A stretch of 26,590 nucleotides of DNA from Myxococcales bacterium (GTDB lineage: Bacteria > Myxococcota > Polyangia > HGW-17 > SLPX01): contig SLPX01000136.1 in assembly GCA_007131745.1 (NCBI GenBank), positions 1-26,590 on the forward strand. Direction: 5' to 3'. The position numbers were made by a program, and so were the translations under genes. Under the pieces are notes generated by a model. It saw only the letters and a program-made list of their open reading frames with translations, made no database searches and had not been told where the DNA came from. Every line of letters starts with the position of its first letter. Within the stretch, counting starts at the first letter, position 1. This document shows, one piece after another, positions 16,834 through 24,287 of the stretch.

Positions 16834-17748
16834 TTACATTTCGGGCTCCGGAGATTCGGAAAGGGTTTCCGCTTGGCCAATGACCCCTGATGATTCTACT
16901 GATTCAGACACGATCTGCACAGGGAAAGGCTTTGTGGCCGATCCGGCGTAAAGAGTGCGGTGGGGAAACGGAATTTCCACGCCGGCTTTCTGCAGAACAT
17001 CCTTGACCTGTTGCTTCATGGGAGCGGCTACTTTCCAGAAGTTCTCCCTGGCAACCCAGACTGAAAATTGCAGCTCCAGTGAAGATTTTCCGAAACCAAG
17101 AAAAAGAAAGGTGGGTTTCGGTTCGTCGAGTACAAGCGGATTGTTTTCAGCTGCTTCCACTAGGATGCTCTTTACTTTGTTTGCGTCTTCCTTGTAGGCG
17201 ACTCCGATGGGTATATCCAGGCGGCGAATCGGGTGTTTCGTCATGTTGACGATTTCACTTTTAAGCAGGGTTTCGTTCGGTATCCTCACGTAAAGGTTGT
17301 CGAATGTTCTGAGTTTGACCGACAGCATGTCGATAGCGATCACTTCACCTGTTCTTTCACCCAGCTTAATTACATCTCCGATTTCAAAGGGTCTTTCCCC
17401 CAATAGGAAAATCCCGCTTATGATGTTCGAAGCAGAAGTCTGCGATGCAAAGCCCAAAGCCACAGTGAGTATGCCGGCCGCTCCGAGCAAAACTGTGAGT
17501 TGTATTCCCGCGGATTTGAGAGCGACAAAGAACGCAAGTAACAAGATTCCGTAATGAGCCAGCTTCCGGTAAATGATTGCCGTGTGCTTGGAGGTCCGGC
17601 CGGCGCTGACCCTGGAGACGATTGCGGAAACGAGCTTGGCAGCCACTATACCCATGATCACTATCAAGGCGAAGCGTGCTGCAGCAGGTAGAAACTCTTT
17701 TCCCTGTAGCTGTTCCAGGATTTTTCTTATTTCGAGCGAAAACTGCAT
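16834..17748 (-). CDS. MscS-family mechanosensitive channel
   Basis: This 304-aa small-conductance mechanosensitive channel would release solutes on hypo-osmotic shock at the inner membrane. Three membrane segments (about 24-45, 64-84, 88-118) end in the MscS pore-helix pattern VLLGAAGILTVALGFASQTSASNIISGIFLL. The beta domain follows with PFEIGDVIKLGERTGEVIAID and LRTFDNLYVRIPNETLL in order, then the alpha/beta C-terminal domain (about 185-280) with PFPHRTLY. Length is normal for the family. ATG 17748 has GGAGGT about 8 nt upstream. The preceding gene on the same strand is DUF432-like with a 69-nt gap, so the two may be co-transcribed. The last 30 residues are a Ser/Glu-rich extension. Confidence 0.93.
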   Translation of the reverse strand: MQFSLEIRKILEQLQGKEFLPAAARFALIVIMGIVAAKLVSAIVSRVSAGRTSKHTAIIYRKLAHYGILLLAFFVALKSAGIQLTVLLGAAGILTVALGFASQTSASNIISGIFLLGERPFEIGDVIKLGERTGEVIAIDMLSVKLRTFDNLYVRIPNETLLKSEIVNMTKHPIRRLDIPIGVAYKEDANKVKSILVEAAENNPLVLDEPKPTFLFLGFGKSSLELQFSVWVARENFWKVAAPMKQQVKDVLQKAGVEIPFPHRTLYAGSATKPFPVQIVSESVESSGVIGQAETLSESPEPEM

Positions 17749-17817
17749 TTTTCAGACCTCCACGCTTTCAGCGGATCCCGGTCTTTAATGACTCCCAAGT
17801 TGTTTTTCAGTCAGCCT

Positions 17818-18624
17818 CTATCGCATCAACAACTTCATGACGGCCCGTACCATGATGTTGGGAATGTCGGTCGCTCTCGGCCCGGCGAACGGTTCGGCGT
17901 TCTCCGCCTCGGCAGGAGGGCCGGTCATGAGTTGAACCACGGCGCGCTCTTCGTCTTTTCCCCAAGTGGCGGACACTGATTGACTCCAAAACATTCCGTC
18001 TTTAGTTCGATAAAGTGAAAGATGTGGAATCGGGAGGTTCACCTTATCCATTTCCATGGGTTCATCCGTGAGGTTTTTCAGGTGAACCACAGTGGGAACA
18101 CGGGCTGGGTTCATTTCCACCTTGTGGAGGTTCATCCTGGCGTGAGTTCGGCTGGCATAGCACAGTTCGCCTTCTATGCTGGATGGTCCGAACCAAGTAT
18201 CTGAAGGCCTGAAAGTGGGTATTTCCGCAAGGTTGTGTTTGCGGGTTGATATCCTGACCCAAAGCGGAGTGGTGACGTAGAGCGCCACGGTTCCCCCTGA
18301 AACAAGGGTAAAGGGTATTTCCGGCCGTACAACAACGTTTCTGTCGGCTAACATAGGTTCCAGGATCAGTCGGCGGTCCATGACGCCTGCAGCGAACCGT
18401 GTTGTTTGTTCATCTTCCGGAAGGGGTTCGCCGGTTTCAACCGGTCCTTCAATCAGATCTTCGGCGGGATCCCGACTCTGTTTGCGGCTCAACCTTATCT
18501 CGTGAGGATACTTTACCGCCCACATTGTCAGGGGGCCGATGCGCCACCTATACACGACGCTTTCCTCTAGGACCAGGGGACCCCATGGATCGGGCTTTTC
18601 TATTATTCTACCTGTTTCTTTCAT
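17818..18624 (-). CDS. DUF432-like protein
   Basis: This 268-aa protein, by my reading, resembles the uncharacterised DUF432 family, known from archaea and some bacteria. Visible traits are a start with GPLVLEESVVYRWRIGPLTMWAVKYPHEIRL, a central beta-rich block with PLWVRISTR and the SSIEGELCYASRTHARM segment, and a closing VPTVVHLKNLTDEPMEMDKVNLPIPHLSLY stretch. It has no signal peptide or membrane helix, so it is cytoplasmic. No catalytic motif is apparent. Its place directly upstream of an MscS channel (69 nt) suggests a role in channel control or osmotic response, but that is inference from position. The ribosome site before ATG 18624 is weak. Assignment to the family was made from memory of its pattern and needs a profile search. 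Confidence 0.7.
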   Translation of the reverse strand: MKETGRIIEKPDPWGPLVLEESVVYRWRIGPLTMWAVKYPHEIRLSRKQSRDPAEDLIEGPVETGEPLPEDEQTTRFAAGVMDRRLILEPMLADRNVVVRPEIPFTLVSGGTVALYVTTPLWVRISTRKHNLAEIPTFRPSDTWFGPSSIEGELCYASRTHARMNLHKVEMNPARVPTVVHLKNLTDEPMEMDKVNLPIPHLSLYRTKDGMFWSQSVSATWGKDEERAVVQLMTGPPAEAENAEPFAGPRATDIPNIMVRAVMKLLMR

Positions 18625-18682
18625 GTCCCATTCCCATCCGCCGGAATGCGGGGAACCGTGACCGGGCGGATGATATCGATTT

Positions 18683-18961
18683 TCAACCCAGTTCTTCTTT
18701 CAGTTTTTCCTTCAGACGGCTTTCTATTTTTCCTTTTACGGGAGACAGAACGAAACTGAGATCCAGGTCAACCAAAACACTGGAGTCCTTGACTTCAGCC
18801 ATGCCCTTGAGACCTGTGCGTTTCAGCGTCACTTCACGTTCGTTTTTCCATGTCACATTGATATCGTATTTTTCGGCCAGGCTCTGGAGAGCATTGTCCA
18901 TTTTTTCCCTTACTTTGTCGATCTCCATGTTGTGGGGATGTTCAACGAAAATTTTTGGCAT
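18683..18961 (-). CDS. Polyhydroxyalkanoic-acid-system family small protein
   Basis: This 92-aa soluble protein resembles the putative PHA granule/system family (PHA_gran_rgn type): it begins MPKIFVEHPHNM, has a helix of the form KVREKMDNALQSLAEKY, a middle beta portion (INVTWKNEREVTLKRTGLKG) and closes with VDLDLSFVLSPVKGKIESRLKEKL. The role of the family is unproven; the name comes from genomic association with polyhydroxyalkanoate genes. No PHA synthase, phasin or depolymerase is in the window. The start has an excellent GGAGG ribosome site 6-7 nt away. It lies 58 nt upstream of the DUF432-like gene on the same strand and may share its transcript. Confidence 0.75.
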   Translation of the reverse strand: MPKIFVEHPHNMEIDKVREKMDNALQSLAEKYDINVTWKNEREVTLKRTGLKGMAEVKDSSVLVDLDLSFVLSPVKGKIESRLKEKLKEELG

Positions 18962-19089
18962 TTTTTCCTCCTATGTAAACGAACAAGATTGAGAACATGT
19001 AACACCGGTCGTTTGTTTTGAAAATCCAAAAATCCGTATTACCGTAAAGTATCTTTAATCCGGGAACCGAACTTGGAAGGCTTCTAATC

Positions 19090-19755
19090 CTATTCAGAAT
19101 CCTTTTCGCTGTTTTGTTTTATGGTTCGCGCGTGCGTCGATATTTTGCGCAGGTTCAGCAAGTTGATTGTAAAGTGAGCTGCGATAGGAGCCAGGATGTT
19201 TCCAAAAACCAGTGCCAGGCCTCCGAAACCGAGTCCCATGAAAAAGGCGAGCAGGGGCCAATAGACCATCCGCCGATCCGCGGGAGCGTGCAGAAGCCCG
19301 AAAACGGCCGAGCTTATCCAGATTCCCCAGGATTCCATCATAACCCCCCTGAAAAGCGCTTCTTCAGCCACGGCCGATGCTGCCGCGGCTACAAACACCT
19401 GGGTGCCGCTCATCACCCCCAGCATGGATGCGAAAGCATCCTGCATTTTGCGGAAACTCTCCAGGTGTTTTACAGCGACCCGACTTAACCACACCACCAC
19501 CAGGCCTCCGGCAATCCCGCATCCCAGCGCCGTAAACAGCGACAGCGCCATGTTCAATGTTTCTCCGCCGGGTAAATCAAATTTTAAAAGTGCGTGATGG
19601 GATTTGAGTGCAAAAATGTTCATGTCCCCCCGCAACCAACCCCAAACAAGAGCCGCTGCAAGGAGCGCTCCGTACGTAACCGTCACCAGCATCACTGAAA
19701 GTGCAGGTTTTTCGCCTTGCCCGGACGGTGGGGCGGTGTCGCCAGGAGGTTTCAC
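19090..19755 (-). CDS. CPBP-family intramembrane protease, candidate myxosortase-type enzyme
   Basis: This protein of about 221 aa has several membrane segments (about 20-40, 66-92, 118-134, 145-158, 165-195). The CPBP (CAAX protease) motifs are complete: EEALFRGV (Glu131, Glu132, Arg136), FGLLHAP (His156) and HFTINLLNL (His194, Asn198). Such enzymes cleave substrates within the membrane; the myxosortases proposed to process MYXO-CTERM tails belong to this superfamily. As two MYXO-CTERM-like proteins lie in the window, a sorting role is possible but unproven; CPBP proteins also have many unrelated roles. The start is uncertain: GTG 19755 opens the frame with no clear ribosome site, and ATG 19692 is an alternative. 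The gene begins only 34 nt after tRNA-Leu on the same strand. Confidence 0.86.
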   Translation of the reverse strand: MKPPGDTAPPSGQGEKPALSVMLVTVTYGALLAAALVWGWLRGDMNIFALKSHHALLKFDLPGGETLNMALSLFTALGCGIAGGLVVVWLSRVAVKHLESFRKMQDAFASMLGVMSGTQVFVAAAASAVAEEALFRGVMMESWGIWISSAVFGLLHAPADRRMVYWPLLAFFMGLGFGGLALVFGNILAPIAAHFTINLLNLRKISTHARTIKQNSEKDSE

Positions 19756-19789
19756 GATAAATTTTCATCAAAAGCCGGGATATAAGACA

Positions 19790-19876
19790 TGGTGCGAGGA
19801 GGGGGAATCGAACCCCCATGAGGTTTCCCTCACTAGGCCCTCAACCTAGCGCGTCTACCAGTTCCGCCATCCTCGC
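19790..19876 (-). tRNA. tRNA-Leu (GAG)
   Basis: A class II tRNA is read on the minus strand: acceptor GCGAGGA/TCCTCGC, a D arm with TGGTAGACGC, anticodon stem CTAGG/CCTAG with loop TTGAGGG giving anticodon GAG, a long variable arm built on TGAGG/CCTCA, and a T arm GGGGG/CCCCC with loop TTCGATT. Discriminator A is followed by an encoded CCA (19792-19790), unlike the two other tRNAs of the window. Confidence 0.96.
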
Positions 19877-19937
19877 TGGAACTCGGTTGTTTTTCCGATT
19901 CGCAGGTTGCTCTTAAACCTTTCTGCAACCGGTAGGA

Positions 19938-19966
19938 CTTTTATGGTTTCCGGGCCCTGCTGTCAA
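19938..19966 (-). promoter_or_regulatory. Promoter of tRNA-Leu
   Basis: On the minus strand a consensus TTGACA (19966-19961) is separated by 17 nt from TAAAAG (19943-19938), about 60 nt upstream of the mature tRNA. The same transcript could run on into the CPBP protease gene, whose start is only 34 nt past the CCA. Confidence 0.55.
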
Positions 19967-19984
19967 CTTTGTTTTTGATTTCTT

Positions 19985-20013
19985 TTGCCCGGGTTTGCAA
20001 GGACGGTTATATT
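19985..20013 (+). promoter_or_regulatory. Promoter candidate for the SpoIID/LytB gene
   Basis: TTGCCC (19985-19990) and TATATT (20008-20013) are spaced 17 nt apart. It is back-to-back with the tRNA-Leu promoter, the two -35 boxes being under 20 nt apart. The predicted start near 20020 leaves a leader of about 65 nt before TTG 20085. Confidence 0.45.
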
Positions 20014-20084
20014 GGGCGGAACCCACGGGTTGATTGGATTCGGGCAATCGTTTTTTTGAATCCATGATGTGGAGGTACAGGAAA

Positions 20085-21773
20085 TTGAAACGAGTTGGAT
20101 TCCTCAAGCAGTGGTCGGTGTCGGCTGGGATTTTGATCATATCGGCGGTGTTTTCGACCGGCGCGAGGGCAGACCTCCTTTCTGCAGAGGATAGAGTGCA
20201 ACTGCTCTACAGCAACAGGTTTATCTTCGACAATCGCGGGGTTCCGCTCATCCGTGTAAGCGTTATGGAAGGCAGGTCGGAGGTGACCGTGGAGTCGGAA
20301 GACGGCCTGGTGGTTCTTCCTTCGGGTCCGGGAGGCCCGGAAGTGCTGGGAGGCAAGACATGGAAGTTCACCATCGGCAAAGCTCAACCGGCCAAGGTCC
20401 GTTACTGGACCGTGTTGGGCAGGCATTCCGGACCCGCTGCAGGGTGGGGGTCGAAAATGGAAAAACTTTGGAAAGAAAAAGGGGTGGATATCAAATTGTT
20501 TGAAACGGGGTCGGTGTTCGCGGTTTCGGGAAATGTGGTGGATAACCGCTCCGCTGTAGCCGCTTGTTGTCCTAGAGATGACCACCGGGTTGCTTCCCGA
20601 ATCGCTGCGTTGATGGGAAAAAAACACGGAATTCGGACCGGACTTCATGCCGAATTGGTGGAACGAAGCAAAGGCGTTATCACCGCTGAGAGCAGCGATC
20701 GTGGATTGTCCGTTCGTAATGAAGGAATGATATGGTTGGCTCCGGCCGGAGGAGGCCGTATCACCGTAAGACAAGTTGAACACGGAAAGGGTTATTCGTG
20801 GCACGGGTTCGCTGACAGGACGTACTGGGGGATGGTCTACATTGCGGTGGATCGAAACGGCAAGTTGGCAGTCGTCAATGCAGTTTCAGCGGATCGGATC
20901 CTGGCCGGACTGGTGCCCGCTGAAATTTTTCCATCAGCGCCGATGGAAGCTCTGAAAGCGCAGGCGGTTGCCGCACGGGGCCAGCTTCTTGCCAAGTTGG
21001 GAAAACGCCATCTTGCGGATCCGTATCCGCTTTGCGCGGCCCAGCATTGCCAAGTATATAGCGGAGCGGGCAGGGAGCATCCCAGGACCACGCGCGCGGT
21101 AAACGAAACACGCGGATTGATCCTGATGGACGCGGGGGGAAGGCTTGCCGATACGGTTTATCACTCCACCTGCGGCGGCCACACCGAGCACAATGAAAAT
21201 GTTTGGCAGACACCTCCACGTGGAGATCTCCGGGGTCGGGCCGACATTGGGCATGGAACCACATTTTGGCACAATCATTTCAAAAAAGGAAAAGGAGTCC
21301 AAGGCGCCTTGGAGAGATGGCTGAGGAAACCGCCGGACACCTATTGCTCGCAGTATTCGCAGAATAAACGTTCGGTGTTCCGCTGGAAGGAGCGACGCAG
21401 CGCGGAGGATTTGACAAAGTCGATCGGCAGGTCGCTGGGTGTGGGGCGGGTTCTGGAGATCAATGTCGTCGCCCGAGGGGTTTCAGGAAGGGCGAAAGAG
21501 ATAAGCATAAGAGGAGAGAAGGGAGCCGCCTCGGTCACCGGGGAGTTGAACATCAGGAGGAAACTGGGAAATCTGAAGAGCTCCATGTTCATTGTTCGGG
21601 CGATTCCCGAAAAATCGAAGCGTCCAAAGGAATTCGAGTTCAAAGGAGGAGGTTGGGGGCACGGGGTGGGAATGTGCCAGATGGGCGCAATGGGGATGGC
21701 CCGGGCGGGACATAGACTCAACGAAATCCTTTCTTTTTACTATCGCAACACCAAACTTATCCGCCTTTATTGA
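20085..21773 (+). CDS. Secreted SpoIID/LytB-domain protein
   Basis: This exported protein of about 562 aa has a SpoIID/LytB domain, a fold that includes the lytic transglycosylase acting on denuded glycan strands in sporulation and cell-wall amidase modifiers. TTG 20085 has GGAGGT 8 nt upstream and gives a classical signal peptide (KRVGFLKQ, hydrophobic ISAVFS core, cleavage near GARA); ATG 20064 and 20067 are in-frame alternatives without a ribosome site. An N-terminal part (about 30-190) contains SPOR-like or beta-rich stretches I cannot name. The SpoIID core begins about residue 265: VPAEI (Glu280 at the catalytic-Glu position), PMEALKAQAVAARGQ, CAAQHCQVYSG, YHSTCGGHTE, and near the end GWGHGVGMCQMGAMGMA. 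Homologues are common in non-sporulating Gram-negative bacteria, where the role is presumably peptidoglycan remodelling. Confidence 0.88.
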   Translation: MKRVGFLKQWSVSAGILIISAVFSTGARADLLSAEDRVQLLYSNRFIFDNRGVPLIRVSVMEGRSEVTVESEDGLVVLPSGPGGPEVLGGKTWKFTIGKAQPAKVRYWTVLGRHSGPAAGWGSKMEKLWKEKGVDIKLFETGSVFAVSGNVVDNRSAVAACCPRDDHRVASRIAALMGKKHGIRTGLHAELVERSKGVITAESSDRGLSVRNEGMIWLAPAGGGRITVRQVEHGKGYSWHGFADRTYWGMVYIAVDRNGKLAVVNAVSADRILAGLVPAEIFPSAPMEALKAQAVAARGQLLAKLGKRHLADPYPLCAAQHCQVYSGAGREHPRTTRAVNETRGLILMDAGGRLADTVYHSTCGGHTEHNENVWQTPPRGDLRGRADIGHGTTFWHNHFKKGKGVQGALERWLRKPPDTYCSQYSQNKRSVFRWKERRSAEDLTKSIGRSLGVGRVLEINVVARGVSGRAKEISIRGEKGAASVTGELNIRRKLGNLKSSMFIVRAIPEKSKRPKEFEFKGGGWGHGVGMCQMGAMGMARAGHRLNEILSFYYRNTKLIRLY

Positions 21774-21885
21774 CTCTTTGCGGCTACCAAAACAGAAAAT
21801 GTATTGTATACTCTTCGGTGTGATGCAAAACAAAAAAAAATACCTTTTTAAGAGCTTTGTTTGTTTCCGTGCTGCATGGAAATCG

Positions 21886-23088
21886 ATGACAATTATTCGA
21901 GTTTTTGCCTTGTCGATCATCATGGCCGGGTGTGTTTTTGATAGCTCGGGGATAACGTCCTTCAAAGCAGAAGACGCGGGGCCCGGAACGGACGGTATGG
22001 TAACGGACGGTATGGTAACGGATGGTATGGTAACGGATGGTTTAACGGAAGAGGGCGGCACGGAGGACGAAGCGGAGTGCGGAAACGGGATTTTGGAAGT
22101 CGGCGAGGAATGTGACGGTTCGGATTTGGGTGGTAAGACTTGTTCCGATTTTGAGGGTATGGACAGCGGGACCCTTGTGTGTGGAGAAGACTGCACATTT
22201 GACTTCACTCATTGCGTGGGCTGTGGAAACGGCGTCAGGGAGGGAACCGAGGAGTGCGACGGCGACGACTTGGACGGCGAAACCTGTGTGTCGCTCGGTT
22301 TTGACGGCGGCCAACTTGGATGTGACGATAGGTGCCGGTTCGATGTATCAGGTTGTCACAGTTGCGGCGACGGCGTAAGGGAAGGGCCTGAGGAGTGCGA
22401 CGGCGATGATCTGGGAGGGGTTGGATGCACGGATGTAGGCTATGATTCCGGCTACCTGGCTTGCGCTGAAGATTGCCGGTTTGACACCTCGGATTGTGCG
22501 ATATGCGGCGACGGCCATTGTCATCCTTCTGAAGAAAACGGTGTATGCATTCAGGATTGCAGCATTGCTCTTTTTGAGGAAGATTTTGAGAACGAGGAGA
22601 GTTGGCCGGGAGAGTGGATTGCATGGGACGACAATCCGAGCAACGGCTTCCATTACTGGGGAAGGGACGACTCCAGAAGTCATTCGGGTTCGCACTCCCT
22701 TTGGTGTGTCAAGGGAGGAGAGGGTCCGGACGGGCCGGATTTGTTCGGCAATTATTCCTATCATAACCACATGGACGCCTATGCCGTGCATCCCCTCGAT
22801 CTTTCGGGCGTATCCGGAAATGTGATCGTTTCTTTTTGGGTTTGGTGCAGAGTTGTCTCGTTAAGTGGAGATTGGTTTGCTTTCGTGTATTCCGGCGACG
22901 GAGGGGAAAACTACGTTCAGGGGGATCGGTATTACGGTTCCGGTTCGTGGGTTTACATGGAGGTGGACGTATCCCATCAGGCGGGTAATCCGGATTTTGT
23001 TTTCGGTTTTCTTTTTCATTCTAACTGGACAGGTTCCTGGGAGCCGGGAGCATTCGTGGACGATATCAGGGTTTTGAATTGGTGGTGA
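21886..23088 (+). CDS. Cys-rich-repeat lipoprotein with C-terminal beta-sandwich domain
   Basis: This predicted lipoprotein of about 400 aa has signal IIRVFALSIIMAGC, with lipobox IMAGC (Cys16). ATG 21886 is chosen for the signal peptide; an in-frame ATG at 21823 would add 21 Lys-rich residues, and neither has a strong ribosome site. A linker holds three copies of TDGMV. Three tandem Cys-rich repeats follow (about 65-205), each of the form CGxGxxExxEECDGxDLxGxxC...GxLxCxxxCxFDxSxC, close to the myxobacterial Cys-rich / DUF4215 type, plus a shorter CGDGHCHPSE unit. The C-terminal part (about 225-400), starting FEEDFENEESWPGEW and ending AFVDDIRVL, fits a jelly-roll module such as MAM or choice-of-anchor J. 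Such proteins are surface-exposed and probably bind ligand or calcium. No enzyme motif is visible. Confidence 0.8.
   Translation: MTIIRVFALSIIMAGCVFDSSGITSFKAEDAGPGTDGMVTDGMVTDGMVTDGLTEEGGTEDEAECGNGILEVGEECDGSDLGGKTCSDFEGMDSGTLVCGEDCTFDFTHCVGCGNGVREGTEECDGDDLDGETCVSLGFDGGQLGCDDRCRFDVSGCHSCGDGVREGPEECDGDDLGGVGCTDVGYDSGYLACAEDCRFDTSDCAICGDGHCHPSEENGVCIQDCSIALFEEDFENEESWPGEWIAWDDNPSNGFHYWGRDDSRSHSGSHSLWCVKGGEGPDGPDLFGNYSYHNHMDAYAVHPLDLSGVSGNVIVSFWVWCRVVSLSGDWFAFVYSGDGGENYVQGDRYYGSGSWVYMEVDVSHQAGNPDFVFGFLFHSNWTGSWEPGAFVDDIRVLNWW
21988..22041 (+). repeat. 15-bp tandem repeat in the lipoprotein linker
   Basis: Three consecutive 15-bp units (21988-22002, 22003-22017, 22018-22032) of acgga(c/t)ggtatggta and a partial fourth unit encode Thr-Asp-Gly-Met-Val three times and then Thr-Asp-Gly-Leu. 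Units differ only at the Asp codon. Being a multiple of 3, changes in copy number would lengthen or shorten the linker without breaking the frame. Confidence 0.85.
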
Positions 23089-23160
23089 CGGGGGTTTCGC
23101 CGATGGATTGAAGATACTTTCGCACAACGGATTGTTTACAAGGGAGGTTCATCCTTTTCC

Positions 23161-24207
23161 ATGAAAAAATATTCAAACAGCCTTTGTCCTGGCAAGGTGA
23201 AGTGGTCTTATTTAGAGGACGCTCTGCGGGGATCCGTGGATTCGGATCCGCAGGTACTCGTGGGTCCGGGAAAAGGTATGGACGCCGCGGTTGTGGATCC
23301 AGGGGAACAGCTTATCGTGGTAGCAACCGATCCGGTGACATTTGCAACGGGTGATGCAGCACGTTACGCGGTTCACGTCAACGCGAACGACGTAGCAGTA
23401 TTGGGCGCAAGACCCCGTTGGTTCCAAGCTGTTTTGTTATTGCCTGACAAAAGAACAACCACGGATCTTCCGGGGGAGATTTTGTCAGCGATAAGAGAAG
23501 AGTTGGAAAAGCTTGGAGCAGTGCTCGTGGGCGGGCACACCGAAGTGGTGACCGGACTTCAAGACCCCATTGTTGTCGGGCAGATGATAGGACAGGTGTC
23601 GCGGGAAGCTCTTGTGAGGCCCGGTCGCGCGGTTGTTGGTGATGCATTGCTTCTTGCAGGTGGAATCGCGATCGAAGCCACCGCGCTTGCGGCAAAAGAG
23701 AAGAAGGAGCAACTCCTGGAAAAGGGAGTGACTCTCGGAGAAATTGCAAAAGCCGCAGCTTACATGGATGACCCCGGGATTTCAATTGTTCGAGCGGCCC
23801 TTGCAGCCGCAGCCACCGGCTGCGTTCACGCTATGCACGATATAACCGAGGGCGGTTTGATAACCGCGGTCGAAGAACTGGCCCACTGCTCGGGAAAAGG
23901 CGTGGTGTTGGATGGTGATTCTTTGCAGGTTGCCCGGTTGACAGAAAAGGTGCTGGGTGTGCTCGGGATGGATCCGCTGGGGTCCATAGGTTCGGGCGGC
24001 CTCTTGATATCATGTCCTGCGGATAGCGCAGACCTGGTAAGCCGGGCGGTGAGGCTGGCCGGGAGTCCGTGCAGCGGAATCGGCTCTATGACCTCCGATT
24101 CGAAAGAGAGATGCTTATACAATGGGGCCGAAGTTCTGGATTGGCCGATTTTTCAAGTAGATGAATGGGCTCGTTCGGCAGGCTCGATTATGAAAAACGA
24201 TTCTTGA
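23161..24207 (+). CDS. AIR-synthase-like (PurM/HypE/ThiL superfamily) protein
   Basis: This 348-aa cytoplasmic protein has the two-domain AIR synthase fold, whose members bind ATP at a shared dimer interface. Typical features are VGPGKGMDAAVV, VVATDPVTF, YAVHVNANDVAVLGARPRWF, LVGGHTEVV, DPGISIVRAALAA, HDITEGGLITAVEELA and GSIGSGGLLI, in the order expected. It is closest in pattern to the HypE-like branch, but it lacks the C-terminal PRIC-type Cys needed for carbamoyl transfer, so it is unlikely to be hydrogenase maturation HypE, and no hyp genes are nearby. It is probably one of the uncharacterised AIR-synthase-related proteins. The start ATG has GGGAGG upstream at a rather long spacing of about 13 nt. 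It shares its strand with both neighbours but has no obvious functional link to them. Confidence 0.82.
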   Translation: MKKYSNSLCPGKVKWSYLEDALRGSVDSDPQVLVGPGKGMDAAVVDPGEQLIVVATDPVTFATGDAARYAVHVNANDVAVLGARPRWFQAVLLLPDKRTTTDLPGEILSAIREELEKLGAVLVGGHTEVVTGLQDPIVVGQMIGQVSREALVRPGRAVVGDALLLAGGIAIEATALAAKEKKEQLLEKGVTLGEIAKAAAYMDDPGISIVRAALAAAATGCVHAMHDITEGGLITAVEELAHCSGKGVVLDGDSLQVARLTEKVLGVLGMDPLGSIGSGGLLISCPADSADLVSRAVRLAGSPCSGIGSMTSDSKERCLYNGAEVLDWPIFQVDEWARSAGSIMKNDS

Positions 24208-24287
24208 TTTGCTTTGCCCATGCATAGTATATCCTCTTTATGGCGCGCAAAGCATGTGGTGCCTCGTTTGAAAGGAGAGTTTGGTTT

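Noticed and set aside
19790..19876. tRNA-Leu as an integration site for a mobile element
   Set aside because: No integrase, no repeated tRNA 3' end and no shift to foreign-looking genes was seen on either side.
20007..20804. 265-codon minus-strand frame across the SpoIID/LytB 5' half
   Set aside because: Antisense to a convincing secreted protein; its translation shows no family pattern. It is a shadow frame.
23161..24207. hypE (hydrogenase maturation)
   Set aside because: The C-terminal Cys tail is missing and no other hyp genes are present.
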